DNA from: Methanospirillum hungatei
GTDB taxonomy: Archaea; Halobacteriota; Methanomicrobia; Methanomicrobiales; Methanospirillaceae
Length of the DNA stretch: 6,004 nucleotides
Assembly (NCBI GenBank): GCA_003251955.1
Contig: QKDV01000293.1
Span: forward strand, 1-6,004
Reading direction: 5' to 3'
The notes beneath the pieces are model-generated. The model was not told the DNA's origin and did not search any database. It saw nothing but the letters and a program-made list of their open reading frames with translations. The translations under genes and the position numbers were made by a program. Numbering within the stretch: the stretch's first letter is position 1; each line of letters begins with the position of its first letter. Below, piece by piece: positions 1 to 5,219 of this stretch.

Positions 1-914
1 TTTTTCAGGAGTGCATTTACTGCACGTTTCATTGCTCCATGATCATCGCCGATTCTGCTTTTTGCAAGGAAATCAAATTCATCAATAAACAGAATACAGG
101 GAGAGAGGGACCTTGCGACCTCAAATATCCGATCTATGTTTTTGGAGGTCTCTCCAAGATACTGTGAGGTTACCATTGGGAGTCTCACCTCCAGGATGGG
201 CATATGGAAAACCCGTGAGAGAGCGAAAGCGAGAGATGTTTTACCAGTTCCCGGTGGACCGATAAAGAGGAGTTTTCCAATATCAAAGACCTGATGTGTT
301 CTCAAGAATTCGAGGTTTTCCAGGGCAACCTTCAGTTTAAGGATCCGTTGAATCTGATCCGGAGTACAGATAATGTCATCCAAGGTCTGTTCAACTTCTT
401 CCGGTGCACTTATGATGATAAGATCGAGGCCTGCCCTGAGTTTCTCATCATCTGCAAGCATCCGGGATATTCTCCGATCTAGAGACACCCGACTGTCTTC
501 AAACCTGGGATTTAGATCCCTGGCTGCAGCATGTGACACATCTGATAGAAGGTTGTTCGTTTCTGCATACCAGGCAAGAACTGGGTTCTTTTTGATTCGT
601 TTTTCCCCGTTGTGCTTGATAAACCAACTGAACCCTGTTGGGAGTGTGGTTATTCTAAGCCGGTGTCCGAACTCTTCATACACTGTAAGTGGATGCTTTT
701 CAAGTCTCAAATGAGCATCAGGGATCCCGAGAACTTTCTGCAGAGCGCTCTCCGAAACTACAACAGGTCCACGTTCTCCCTCCATGCTCTGAATACCATA
801 TACCTCACGTGCTATAGGGGTCAGATCATTGATATCCAGATTCTGATTCTGGTTAAAAATCTCGGCCGCCAGAAGCAGTTCGATCAGGTCCAGGATCTCC
901 TCGTCACGGGCCAT
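1..914 (-). CDS. AAA-family ATPase, 3' end outside window
   Basis: I translated this frame by hand from the complement. The ATG at 914 gives 304 complete codons before the window edge, so the C-terminus is missing. An in-frame TGA lies three codons upstream of the ATG, which fixes the start. Residues 1 to about 205 form an N-terminal region that I do not recognise. A classical AAA module follows: Walker A GPPGTGKT at 219-226, a pore-loop-like Y252-L253-G254 inside SQYLGETSKNI, and Walker B ILFIDEFD at 274-281 with D278 and E279. Sensor 1, the arginine finger and the C-terminal lid would lie beyond the window. By family knowledge such proteins are ring-forming ATP-driven unfoldases or remodelers; no protease domain is visible in the part present. 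It lies 60 nt downstream of methionine aminopeptidase on the same strand. The ATPase assignment is secure; the substrate is unknown. Confidence 0.9.
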   Translation of the reverse strand, partial: MARDEEILDLIELLLAAEIFNQNQNLDINDLTPIAREVYGIQSMEGERGPVVVSESALQKVLGIPDAHLRLEKHPLTVYEEFGHRLRITTLPTGFSWFIKHNGEKRIKKNPVLAWYAETNNLLSDVSHAAARDLNPRFEDSRVSLDRRISRMLADDEKLRAGLDLIIISAPEEVEQTLDDIICTPDQIQRILKLKVALENLEFLRTHQVFDIGKLLFIGPPGTGKTSLAFALSRVFHMPILEVRLPMVTSQYLGETSKNIDRIFEVARSLSPCILFIDEFDFLAKSRIGDDHGAMKRAVNALLK

Positions 915-956
915 GTCAATAACTCATATCGTTGGTGCTGATCACAGATGAACGTG

Positions 957-970
957 CTATTTTTTATTCG
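957..970 (-). promoter_or_regulatory. Candidate TATA box for the AAA ATPase gene
   Basis: On the minus strand this reads CGAATAAAAAATAG, an A/T block in the 60-nt gap between the aminopeptidase stop and the AAA start. Its centre is about 50 nt before the ATG, which predicts a transcript start near 937 and a leader of about 22 nt. No clear Shine-Dalgarno sequence follows. It could give the ATPase its own transcript, or simply be A/T-rich spacer within an operon. Confidence 0.4.
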
Positions 971-974
971 GTGT

Positions 975-1850
975 TTATGCGGTAGTCACTACACATCCAT
1001 CACTGGTGACAATCATGGTGTGTTCAGACTGAGATACAAATGATCCTGGAACATCAGCCAGAACCGGGTATGAATGAATTACACCTTCCCGGACCAGTCT
1101 GAGTAGGGCAAGATCCGGTTTTGGAGTCTTAAGGTGTCTTCTTGCAAATGGAAGGCCGTTTAATGGTTCAATCTCTTTCAGGATTTTTCGTGAGGTAGGC
1201 ATTCTGACTGGCTTCCAGGCCATTTGTGAAAATATTTCAACACGTTTCTGGTCACTGACATAACCTGAGCCTGTTGTAGCAAATGGTTCTATTGCAATTG
1301 CCATTCCTTCTTCCAACACTGCTCCTCCGACTCCTCCAATATTAGGGACATTTGGTCCCATATGGAGCCTGAACTGATCAAGGCCATGACCCGTAAGATT
1401 TGCAACCGGTCTGAATCCTCGTGACCCAATCTCTGCAGCCACAATGGTTCCGAGTTCTCCAATTGTTACTCCGGGTCTGACCTTTGCGATTGCAGCATTA
1501 CGCGCAGCAACTGATGCTTCCACAAGCAGATCCTGTTCACCAAGGTCAACTGTCAAAGCCGTGTCTGCGATATATCCATCCAGGTGCACACCCAGGTCCA
1601 GTTTTACCAGATCTCCTTTATTGAATGTCCGTTTATCATCTGGTGAAGGGGTGTCATGGGCTGCTGCTTCATTTAGTGAGATATTAACCGGGAATGCTAC
1701 TCCAAGGCCTTCATCGATGACCATCTGTTCAATCAGGGTTGCGGTCTCTGCGAGTGATACATCCGGTTTGATTAAATCTGCTCCTTTTTGCAGGATTGAA
1801 GATGCTACCTTTCCTGCCTGTACATATCGTTCAAAAACTTCTTCCTTCAA
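975..1850 (-). CDS. map: Methionine aminopeptidase, type II (archaeal)
   Basis: A cytosolic dinuclear-metal peptidase that removes the initiator methionine from nascent proteins with a small second residue. At 291 residues it has the usual length of archaeal type II enzymes. The pita-bread active site is complete: H65, D85 and D96 in the LDLGVHLDGYIAD stretch, H155 in TGHGLDQF, H163, E188 in AIAIEPF, and E276 in QSEHTMIV. These line up with the five metal ligands known from the Pyrococcus furiosus enzyme. The insertion between E188 and E276 is the helical subdomain expected of type II. The start is TTG; the next in-frame Met is residue 43, which would remove conserved N-terminal sequence. The TTG overlaps the upstream peptidase stop as TTGA, so translational coupling is likely. 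The stop is TAA at 975-977. Confidence 0.97.
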   Translation of the reverse strand: MKEEVFERYVQAGKVASSILQKGADLIKPDVSLAETATLIEQMVIDEGLGVAFPVNISLNEAAAHDTPSPDDKRTFNKGDLVKLDLGVHLDGYIADTALTVDLGEQDLLVEASVAARNAAIAKVRPGVTIGELGTIVAAEIGSRGFRPVANLTGHGLDQFRLHMGPNVPNIGGVGGAVLEEGMAIAIEPFATTGSGYVSDQKRVEIFSQMAWKPVRMPTSRKILKEIEPLNGLPFARRHLKTPKPDLALLRLVREGVIHSYPVLADVPGSFVSQSEHTMIVTSDGCVVTTA

Positions 1851-2977
1851 AGAATCAACTCCACGGGGAAATTTGTAAGCCTATTAAATCCACTGCTTGT
1901 GACAACGCCCATATTCTCTATCCTGACCCCTCCTACTCCACGGTAGTAGAGGCCGGGCTCCACAGTCACAACATGTCCTTCTTTCAGTTCTTCTCCTGCG
2001 GGTGAGAGACTTGGCTTCTCATGGACCTCAAGACCGATCCCATGCCCCAAGCTATGAATGAACCCTTCAGTATCTGTTTTGAATCCATGTTCGTCAAAAT
2101 AGTCCCTGACCTTCTGGTAACAGTCTGCCCCGCTCACCCCGGCAGATATCATCCCCTCTCCCAGTATCTCTGCCTGACGAACGGCCTCAAACAGTTCACA
2201 TACTTTTTGGGATGGTTCTCCTTTCGAGACTGTCCTTGTCATGTCCGCGTGGTAACCGCTGGTATCACTTCTTGGAAAGAGATCAATCACGATTGGCTGG
2301 TATGCCTGAAGTTGTCCTTCTCCTGTACAGTGGGGCATTGCGGTCTCTTCTCCACAGGAGACGATAGTGTCATGGGCAGTGCATCCGTGAGCAAGAAGAG
2401 TTGAATGAATTGTGTACCTGATCTTCTCTGATGTTAGTGCTTCTTCATCATGCCAGAGTAGCCCGTTTCGTATCGTGGATCCCCTAATGAGGTTTATCGC
2501 TTGTTGCATCGCTTCTTCAGCCGCTTTTTGTGCGATTGATATAGAGTTGATCTCATCACTGCTTTTTAGGGCTCTGCTCTGTGCAATCACAGAATGTTCA
2601 TCCATCATAACTGGGACTTTTTTCTCAAGTGCCCGGGCGATGGCGAGAGGAAAATGAGGTGGAACAATAACTGCCCCCCCTGCACATCGTTCAATCAGGG
2701 CTGCGGTGATATTGTATGGATTTTTTTCCGTTGTAATGATCTCCTGGTAACCGGCTTGCTGTCTGGTAATGCTTTGCGCGATTGATTCGCGTTCTGCCCG
2801 GTCAGCCTCCATTACTGGCAGGATCATGATAGGTTTCTCCCCTCTCTTTTTTATTATTGGTACTGGATCATTAGTGACAAAACGGGTTATGTAACGCATA
2901 TCAGGGTCATCTGATGAGGCAAACATGCAATATGCGGTTGCACCGGACCGGACAATGAGTTCATCAAGGTAGTCCAT
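1847..2977 (-). CDS. M24-family Xaa-Pro peptidase (aminopeptidase P / prolidase type)
   Basis: A metallopeptidase expected to cleave before proline at peptide N-termini or in Xaa-Pro dipeptides, probably cytosolic since no signal peptide is seen. It has 376 residues, near the usual length for archaeal prolidase-like proteins. Residues 1 to about 130 match the creatinase-type N-terminal domain in style. The catalytic pita-bread fold follows, with probable metal ligands D232, D245 (GYHADMTRT), H312 (GHGIGLEVHE), E340 (TVEPGLYY) and E354 (VRIENMGV); H216 and H319 are likely substrate-side histidines. The two Asp ligands are 13 residues apart through a DLFPR segment, two more than in classical prolidase as I recall it. 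The ATG at 2977 has AGAGG directly against it, too close for a normal ribosome site, so a very short leader is more likely. Sequence alone does not separate aminopeptidase P from prolidase. Confidence 0.92.
   Translation of the reverse strand: MDYLDELIVRSGATAYCMFASSDDPDMRYITRFVTNDPVPIIKKRGEKPIMILPVMEADRAERESIAQSITRQQAGYQEIITTEKNPYNITAALIERCAGGAVIVPPHFPLAIARALEKKVPVMMDEHSVIAQSRALKSSDEINSISIAQKAAEEAMQQAINLIRGSTIRNGLLWHDEEALTSEKIRYTIHSTLLAHGCTAHDTIVSCGEETAMPHCTGEGQLQAYQPIVIDLFPRSDTSGYHADMTRTVSKGEPSQKVCELFEAVRQAEILGEGMISAGVSGADCYQKVRDYFDEHGFKTDTEGFIHSLGHGIGLEVHEKPSLSPAGEELKEGHVVTVEPGLYYRGVGGVRIENMGVVTSSGFNRLTNFPVELIL
1859..1862 (-). promoter_or_regulatory. Shine-Dalgarno site supporting the TTG start of map
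   Basis: On the minus strand GGAG lies 8 nt before the TTG at 1850, inside the last codons of the upstream peptidase gene. This spacing supports TTG as the true start and fits re-initiation by ribosomes finishing the upstream frame. Confidence 0.65.
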
Positions 2978-3009
2978 CCTCTACACATTGCTGATGAGAC
3001 CACAAGTAC

Positions 3010-3022
3010 TTTTATGATAAAA
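3010..3022. promoter_or_regulatory. Palindromic, probably bidirectional TATA element
   Basis: TTTTATGATAAAA is a perfect inverted repeat with 6-bp arms around one G, lying in the 59-nt gap between divergent genes. Read rightward, its T-rich arm is about 24 nt before the ATG at 3037, which predicts a leaderless mRNA. Read leftward it predicts a start near 2989, about 12 nt before the ATG at 2977. Neither gene has a well-spaced Shine-Dalgarno sequence, in agreement. The alternative is two overlapping independent TATA boxes. Confidence 0.6.
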
Positions 3023-3036
3023 TTGATGTATGAATA

Positions 3037-3264
3037 ATGAATGAGTCTGCTAAAGAGCAGTTCAAATGGAAATTCTGGTACATAGCGGTTATTTTGAACG
3101 GTGTAATCCTCTTCTTTGCAATTGGAGTTATCGCTCTTTTTCTCTTCCCTCAGTCCTGGAGAGTTCCGGGATCTGTTGTCTCTCTGTTTATCGCGTTGCT
3201 CCTCACGATAATTTTCAGAAGACAGTACCTGAAGACAAAAGAATGGCTGAATAAGAATGCTTGA
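3037..3264 (+). CDS. Small two-pass membrane protein of unknown function
   Basis: A 75-residue protein that I do not recognise. A charged N-terminus (MNESAKEQFKWK) is followed by a hydrophobic segment at about 14-36, a short polar turn with Pro and Trp (PQSWRVPG, about 38-45), a second hydrophobic segment at about 46-61, and a basic C-terminal tail (FRRQYLKTKEWLNKNA). Positive charge at both ends predicts both termini inside the cell with the turn outside. No catalytic motif or cysteine is seen. The TATA element at 3010-3022 lies about 24 nt upstream and there is no ribosome site, suggesting a leaderless mRNA. Its stop codon adjoins or overlaps the start of the next gene, a winged-helix protein, so the two are probably one operon. 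Confidence 0.75.
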   Translation: MNESAKEQFKWKFWYIAVILNGVILFFAIGVIALFLFPQSWRVPGSVVSLFIALLLTIIFRRQYLKTKEWLNKNA

Positions 3265-3266
3265 TT

Positions 3267-3270
3267 GAGG
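3267..3270 (+). promoter_or_regulatory. Ribosome binding site choosing ATG 3276
   Basis: GAGG lies 5 nt before the ATG at 3276. An in-frame TTG at 3261 is also possible and would overlap the previous stop as TTGA, adding five residues (M-I-E-D-A), but it would leave the GAGG inside the coding sequence. I favour the ATG. Confidence 0.55.
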
Positions 3271-3275
3271 ATGCC

Positions 3276-3578
3276 ATGCTAAAGAAGATCAAGGGTGACA
3301 TCGAGTTAATCGGCAGACATCTTGAGGTTTTGTCCACCGTAGCGCAGCATCAGCCGATAGGGATCATCAAATTATCTGAAGTTTTAAATGTTCCCCAGCA
3401 TCGGATACGATACTCCCTAAGGGTCATGGAGGGGCTTGGCTATATCCGCGCCTCTCCGACCGGTGCTTTCACCACTGAAAAAGCAGACGAATTATTCACA
3501 AGCCTTGACACTGATGTCGAAGAAATAACTGAATTATTGAATGGGATGAGAGCACTTGTCCAGAGAAGCAGAGTTTGA
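3276..3578 (+). CDS. Small winged-helix DNA-binding protein, putative transcription regulator
   Basis: About 100 residues from the preferred ATG, or 105 if translation begins at TTG 3261. After an N-terminal helix (about 1-25) comes a helix-turn-helix: IIKLSEVLNV (30-39), then QHRIRYSLRVMEGLGYI (41-57) as probable recognition helix, then a wing at about 58-67 (RASPTGAFTT). An acidic C-terminal helix (about 69-95) may mediate dimerisation. No ligand- or metal-binding domain is visible. The LEXLGYI-like step after the recognition helix is common in archaeal winged-helix regulators. Its targets are not shown by sequence; the membrane protein encoded just upstream is a candidate partner, and the divergent promoter a candidate site. 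It ends in TGA just before the tRNA-Asn promoter. Confidence 0.8.
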   Translation: MLKKIKGDIELIGRHLEVLSTVAQHQPIGIIKLSEVLNVPQHRIRYSLRVMEGLGYIRASPTGAFTTEKADELFTSLDTDVEEITELLNGMRALVQRSRV

Positions 3579-3591
3579 AAACATCACAATC

Positions 3592-3599
3592 TTTATATC
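3592..3599 (+). promoter_or_regulatory. TATA box of the tRNA genes
   Basis: TTTATATC, within a longer A/T-rich run to about 3608, matches the archaeal TATA consensus well. It predicts a transcript start near 3622, about 10 nt before mature tRNA-Asn. It begins 13 nt after the winged-helix gene stop. Confidence 0.7.
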
Positions 3600-3631
3600 T
3601 TAATTAATCATACATTATAGAGCACCTCTGA

Positions 3632-3704
3632 GCCGCCATAACTCAGTTGGTAGAGTGACTGGCTGTTAACCAGTATGTCACAGGTTCGAGTCCTGTTGGC
3701 GGCG
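3632..3704 (+). tRNA. tRNA-Asn (anticodon GUU)
   Basis: A complete 73-nt cloverleaf. The acceptor GCCGCCA (3632-3638) pairs with TGGCGGC (3697-3703), and the discriminator is G3704, as expected for Asn. The D stem is ACTC/GAGT, the anticodon stem ACTGG/CCAGT around loop CTGTTAA with GTT at 3665-3667, and the T stem ACAGG/CCTGT around TTCGAGT. There is no intron and CCA is not encoded. Only 11 nt, ending in T5 (3711-3715), separate it from the next tRNA, so the two are probably one primary transcript. Confidence 0.97.
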
Positions 3705-3715
3705 TTATTCTTTTT

Positions 3716-3788
3716 GGGCCTGTAGCTTAGTGGTTAGAGCGCCCGGCTCATAACCGGGCGGTCATGCGTTCGAATCGCATCAGGCCCA
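3716..3788 (+). tRNA. tRNA with CAU anticodon, probably tRNA-Ile2 (AUA-decoding)
   Basis: A complete 73-nt cloverleaf. The acceptor GGGCCTG (3716-3722) pairs with CAGGCCC (3781-3787), and the discriminator is A3788. The D stem is GCTT/GAGC, the anticodon stem CCCGG/CCGGG around CTCATAA with CAT at 3749-3751, and the T stem ATGCG/CGCAT around TTCGAAT. It lacks the A1-U72 pair and the three consecutive G-C pairs of archaeal initiators. The GGGCC acceptor and GCCCGGC..ATAACCGGGC arm resemble archaeal tRNA-Ile rather than elongator tRNA-Met, which as I recall usually begins GCC. If so, C34 is modified to agmatidine and the tRNA reads AUA. Software working from the anticodon alone would call it Met. 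The tRNA itself is certain; Ile2 identity is about 0.7. Confidence 0.95.
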
Positions 3789-3800
3789 TAATCCGGTTAA

Positions 3801-3808
3801 TTTTTATT
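3801..3808 (+). promoter_or_regulatory. TATA box and/or tRNA terminator
   Basis: TTTTTATT starts 13 nt after the CAU tRNA. Its centre is about 32 nt before the ATG at 3837, predicting a start near 3831 and a leader of about six nt without a ribosome site. The same T-run could end the tRNA transcript. Confidence 0.5.
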
Positions 3809-3836
3809 TGATGAGCTCTTAAGTAGCCATACCTGA

Positions 3837-4871
3837 ATGCATTGTCCTGTCTGTGGAAAAGATCATATCTGTTTTGCGCATGACTTCTCCAGCAGGCGGC
3901 ATGAAATATTTTCCCCCTGTCCTGATTGTAACAGGATAATCCGAAACAAGTCTGGCCCGCCGGATGATTCCCCTCCTCCGCCATGCCGCTGTGGCAAGGC
4001 TTTCATTGATGATGTATATGCCCGGCTCTACCTTCTTCTGGTTGATGCCGGGCTTTTTTCAGGAGATGAACCCCTCTCCTCTGTTGGGACGCCCCTCATT
4101 GACCCCGGCATTTTTTTACGCTCCCCTCCGTTTCTTCCCTCACGCTCTCTTCTTCTGATATCCTCTGTTTTTGATGCTGATACCGCGCACCGTGCATATC
4201 ATGAAGTCCCCCAAATTTCAGGTATTCTTAAAGAAGGAACAAATCCTCCAGGGATCGGAGATCGGACTGATGTTCTTCCTCCTGTCAGTTGTGAGCAGGA
4301 ACTTCTCTGTGGCTGTGATGTCAGGGCAGATCTCTTTCCTACCAGTAAGGGCACGGTAGCGGTATACAAAAAACAGGGTGCAGCACATATCGAATTCCCT
4401 CATGGAAGCGATCCAAAAATTCGTTCTGTTGAGGCTGCAATACGAAGGGTACACCCGTCTATCTTTGTTGATGCGTGTTCAGGTGTTGGAACGCTGGGGA
4501 TTGCTGGTGGGATCCTTGGTGTGCATCATGTCCTGCTTAATGATCCCTGGTACGCTGCGGCCTTTTTTTCGGCTTTTAACCTGCTCGTCAACAAAGACTC
4601 ATTAGGACTTGATGGATGTACGTTTTCTACAGATCTCCCCCATCTTTCACATGAAAAGGTACAGGACGATCCCATTTCGGTTGCAGAAGGCTACGGGTCA
4701 GAGAAGGTGGTTGAGGTGTTCCAGGGGCGAATGGAGATGCTCTCACCTTTAATCCATGATCATCCGGTTTTAACGGTTTTTGATCCCTTTAATAAGAAAC
4801 AGTTCAGACAAAATCAGTCCTTTTTATCAGGGTGGGCGAATACTGTGGGAGGGGAAGTTTTTATTCCCTGA
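3837..4871 (+). CDS. Zinc-ribbon protein with Rossmann methyltransferase-like domain (putative RNA methyltransferase)
   Basis: 344 residues; I know of no established name. The N-terminus has paired cysteines, C3-x2-C6 and C28-x2-C31, then C50-x-C52 after a proline-rich stretch (PPDDSPPPP), consistent with a zinc ribbon that could bind nucleic acid. Residues 55 to about 165 are not recognisable. From about 195 a class I S-adenosylmethionine methyltransferase core appears: motif I VDACSGVGTLGI (211-222), an acidic turn LLNDPW (233-238) after strand 2, a helix ending FNLLVN, and a motif IV-like VFDPFN (314-319). DPF recalls the DPFG motif of Trm1-type tRNA guanine-26 methyltransferases, but the protein is shorter and differently arranged. 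Location just after two tRNA genes fits an RNA role only by association. Start: first ATG, about 32 nt after a TATA box. Its last codons hold the SRP RNA promoter. The methyltransferase fold is likely; the substrate is unknown. Confidence 0.82.
   Translation: MHCPVCGKDHICFAHDFSSRRHEIFSPCPDCNRIIRNKSGPPDDSPPPPCRCGKAFIDDVYARLYLLLVDAGLFSGDEPLSSVGTPLIDPGIFLRSPPFLPSRSLLLISSVFDADTAHRAYHEVPQISGILKEGTNPPGIGDRTDVLPPVSCEQELLCGCDVRADLFPTSKGTVAVYKKQGAAHIEFPHGSDPKIRSVEAAIRRVHPSIFVDACSGVGTLGIAGGILGVHHVLLNDPWYAAAFFSAFNLLVNKDSLGLDGCTFSTDLPHLSHEKVQDDPISVAEGYGSEKVVEVFQGRMEMLSPLIHDHPVLTVFDPFNKKQFRQNQSFLSGWANTVGGEVFIP
4020..4059 (+). other. Terminator-like hairpin plus T6 inside a coding region
   Basis: GCCCGGC (4020-4026) and GCCGGGC (4047-4053) form a perfect 7-bp G/C stem around a 20-nt loop, followed at once by six T (4054-4059). 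It lies in frame within the methyltransferase-like gene at codons 62-75. The shape resembles an intrinsic terminator, but the long loop and coding location leave chance as a serious alternative. Confidence 0.4.
4858..4865 (+). promoter_or_regulatory. TATA box of SRP RNA inside the upstream gene
   Basis: TTTTTATT encodes part of the last codons (V-F-I-P) of the methyltransferase-like gene, and its centre is about 26 nt before the predicted first base of SRP RNA at 4888. That is the expected archaeal spacing, so the strong SRP promoter appears to be embedded in coding sequence. Confidence 0.65.
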
Positions 4872-4887
4872 GTCTTCGCATAATAAT

Positions 4888-5197
4888 GGGGACTAGCCCG
4901 GGTGGATCGACGTCACCTGTAACCTGAAACCGCCGGTACGCAGGGGGCGAAGTTCGAGGAAGGCTTACACGTACTGCCTGAATTCTCCATGCTTTCAACG
5001 GAGAAACCCTGTCCTATGAGGTCGATGGCCAGGAATCCAACCTTCGGAGGAAGGAACGACCTGTTGTCGCGGGGAACGGTCCAGGCCCGGAAGGGAGCAG
5101 ACTTACCGTGAACGTTCGGCGCCCATGGGGTTACGGGGCGGAGGAGAAGGCTTGAGACCAGGGTTGCAACGGTCTGTCGACCGAGAACGTGTCCCTA
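4888..5197 (+). ncRNA. ffs: Signal recognition particle RNA (archaeal 7S RNA)
   Basis: The RNA scaffold of the signal recognition particle, which targets nascent membrane and secreted proteins with SRP19 and SRP54. The ends are set by pairing GGGAC (4889-4893) with GTCCC (5191-5195), giving about 310 nt, the usual archaeal length. Near the 5' end, GCCCGGGTGG and TGTAAC (4918-4923) are the Alu-domain signature. Helix 6 is CCTTC-GGAG-GAAGG (5041-5054), whose GGAG loop is the GNAR tetraloop bound by SRP19. Helix 8 (5078-5107) carries CCGGAAGG with GGAA at 5089-5092 and the conserved 3' side GAGCAG, the SRP54 M-domain site. Exact ends are uncertain by a few bases. It is G+C-rich compared with the flanking genes. 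The promoter is at 4858-4865, and a T-run follows at the 3' end. Confidence 0.96.
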
Positions 5198-5203
5198 TTT
5201 TTA
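5196..5203 (+). terminator. T-rich SRP RNA terminator, possibly also the mdh TATA box
   Basis: TATTTTTA follows the closing SRP helix directly, as archaeal polymerase stops on T-tracts. Its centre is only about 20-22 nt before the mdh ATG at 5220, slightly short for a TATA box driving a leaderless mRNA, so a double role is possible but unproven. Confidence 0.5.
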
Positions 5204-5219
5204 CTATTTGCTGATTCTC

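Noticed and set aside
294..941. Open frames on the plus strand opposite the AAA ATPase
   Set aside because: The minus strand encodes Walker A, Walker B and a pore loop in one continuous frame; the plus-strand frames are incidental.
1444..1878. Open frame on the plus strand opposite methionine aminopeptidase
   Set aside because: It is antisense to a gene with complete catalytic residues; its product is low-complexity Ser/Arg/Thr-rich with no motif.
2021..2785. Several open frames on the plus strand opposite the Xaa-Pro peptidase
   Set aside because: These are shadows of a convincing M24 gene, with no domain, promoter or ribosome site of their own.
3716..3788. Initiator tRNA-Met
   Set aside because: It lacks A1-U72 and the three consecutive G-C pairs at the base of the anticodon stem.
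3748..3984. A 78-residue minus-strand open frame
   Set aside because: It overlaps the CAU tRNA and the start of the zinc-ribbon gene and has no recognisable domain.
3964..4605. Alternative-frame ORFs within the zinc-ribbon methyltransferase gene
   Set aside because: Only the 3837 frame carries the cysteine pairs, motif I and DPF motif without interruption.
4872..5219. Protein gene or riboswitch between the methyltransferase-like gene and mdh
   Set aside because: The stretch is fully explained by SRP RNA: pairing ends, the GGAG loop of helix 6 and the GGAA loop of helix 8.
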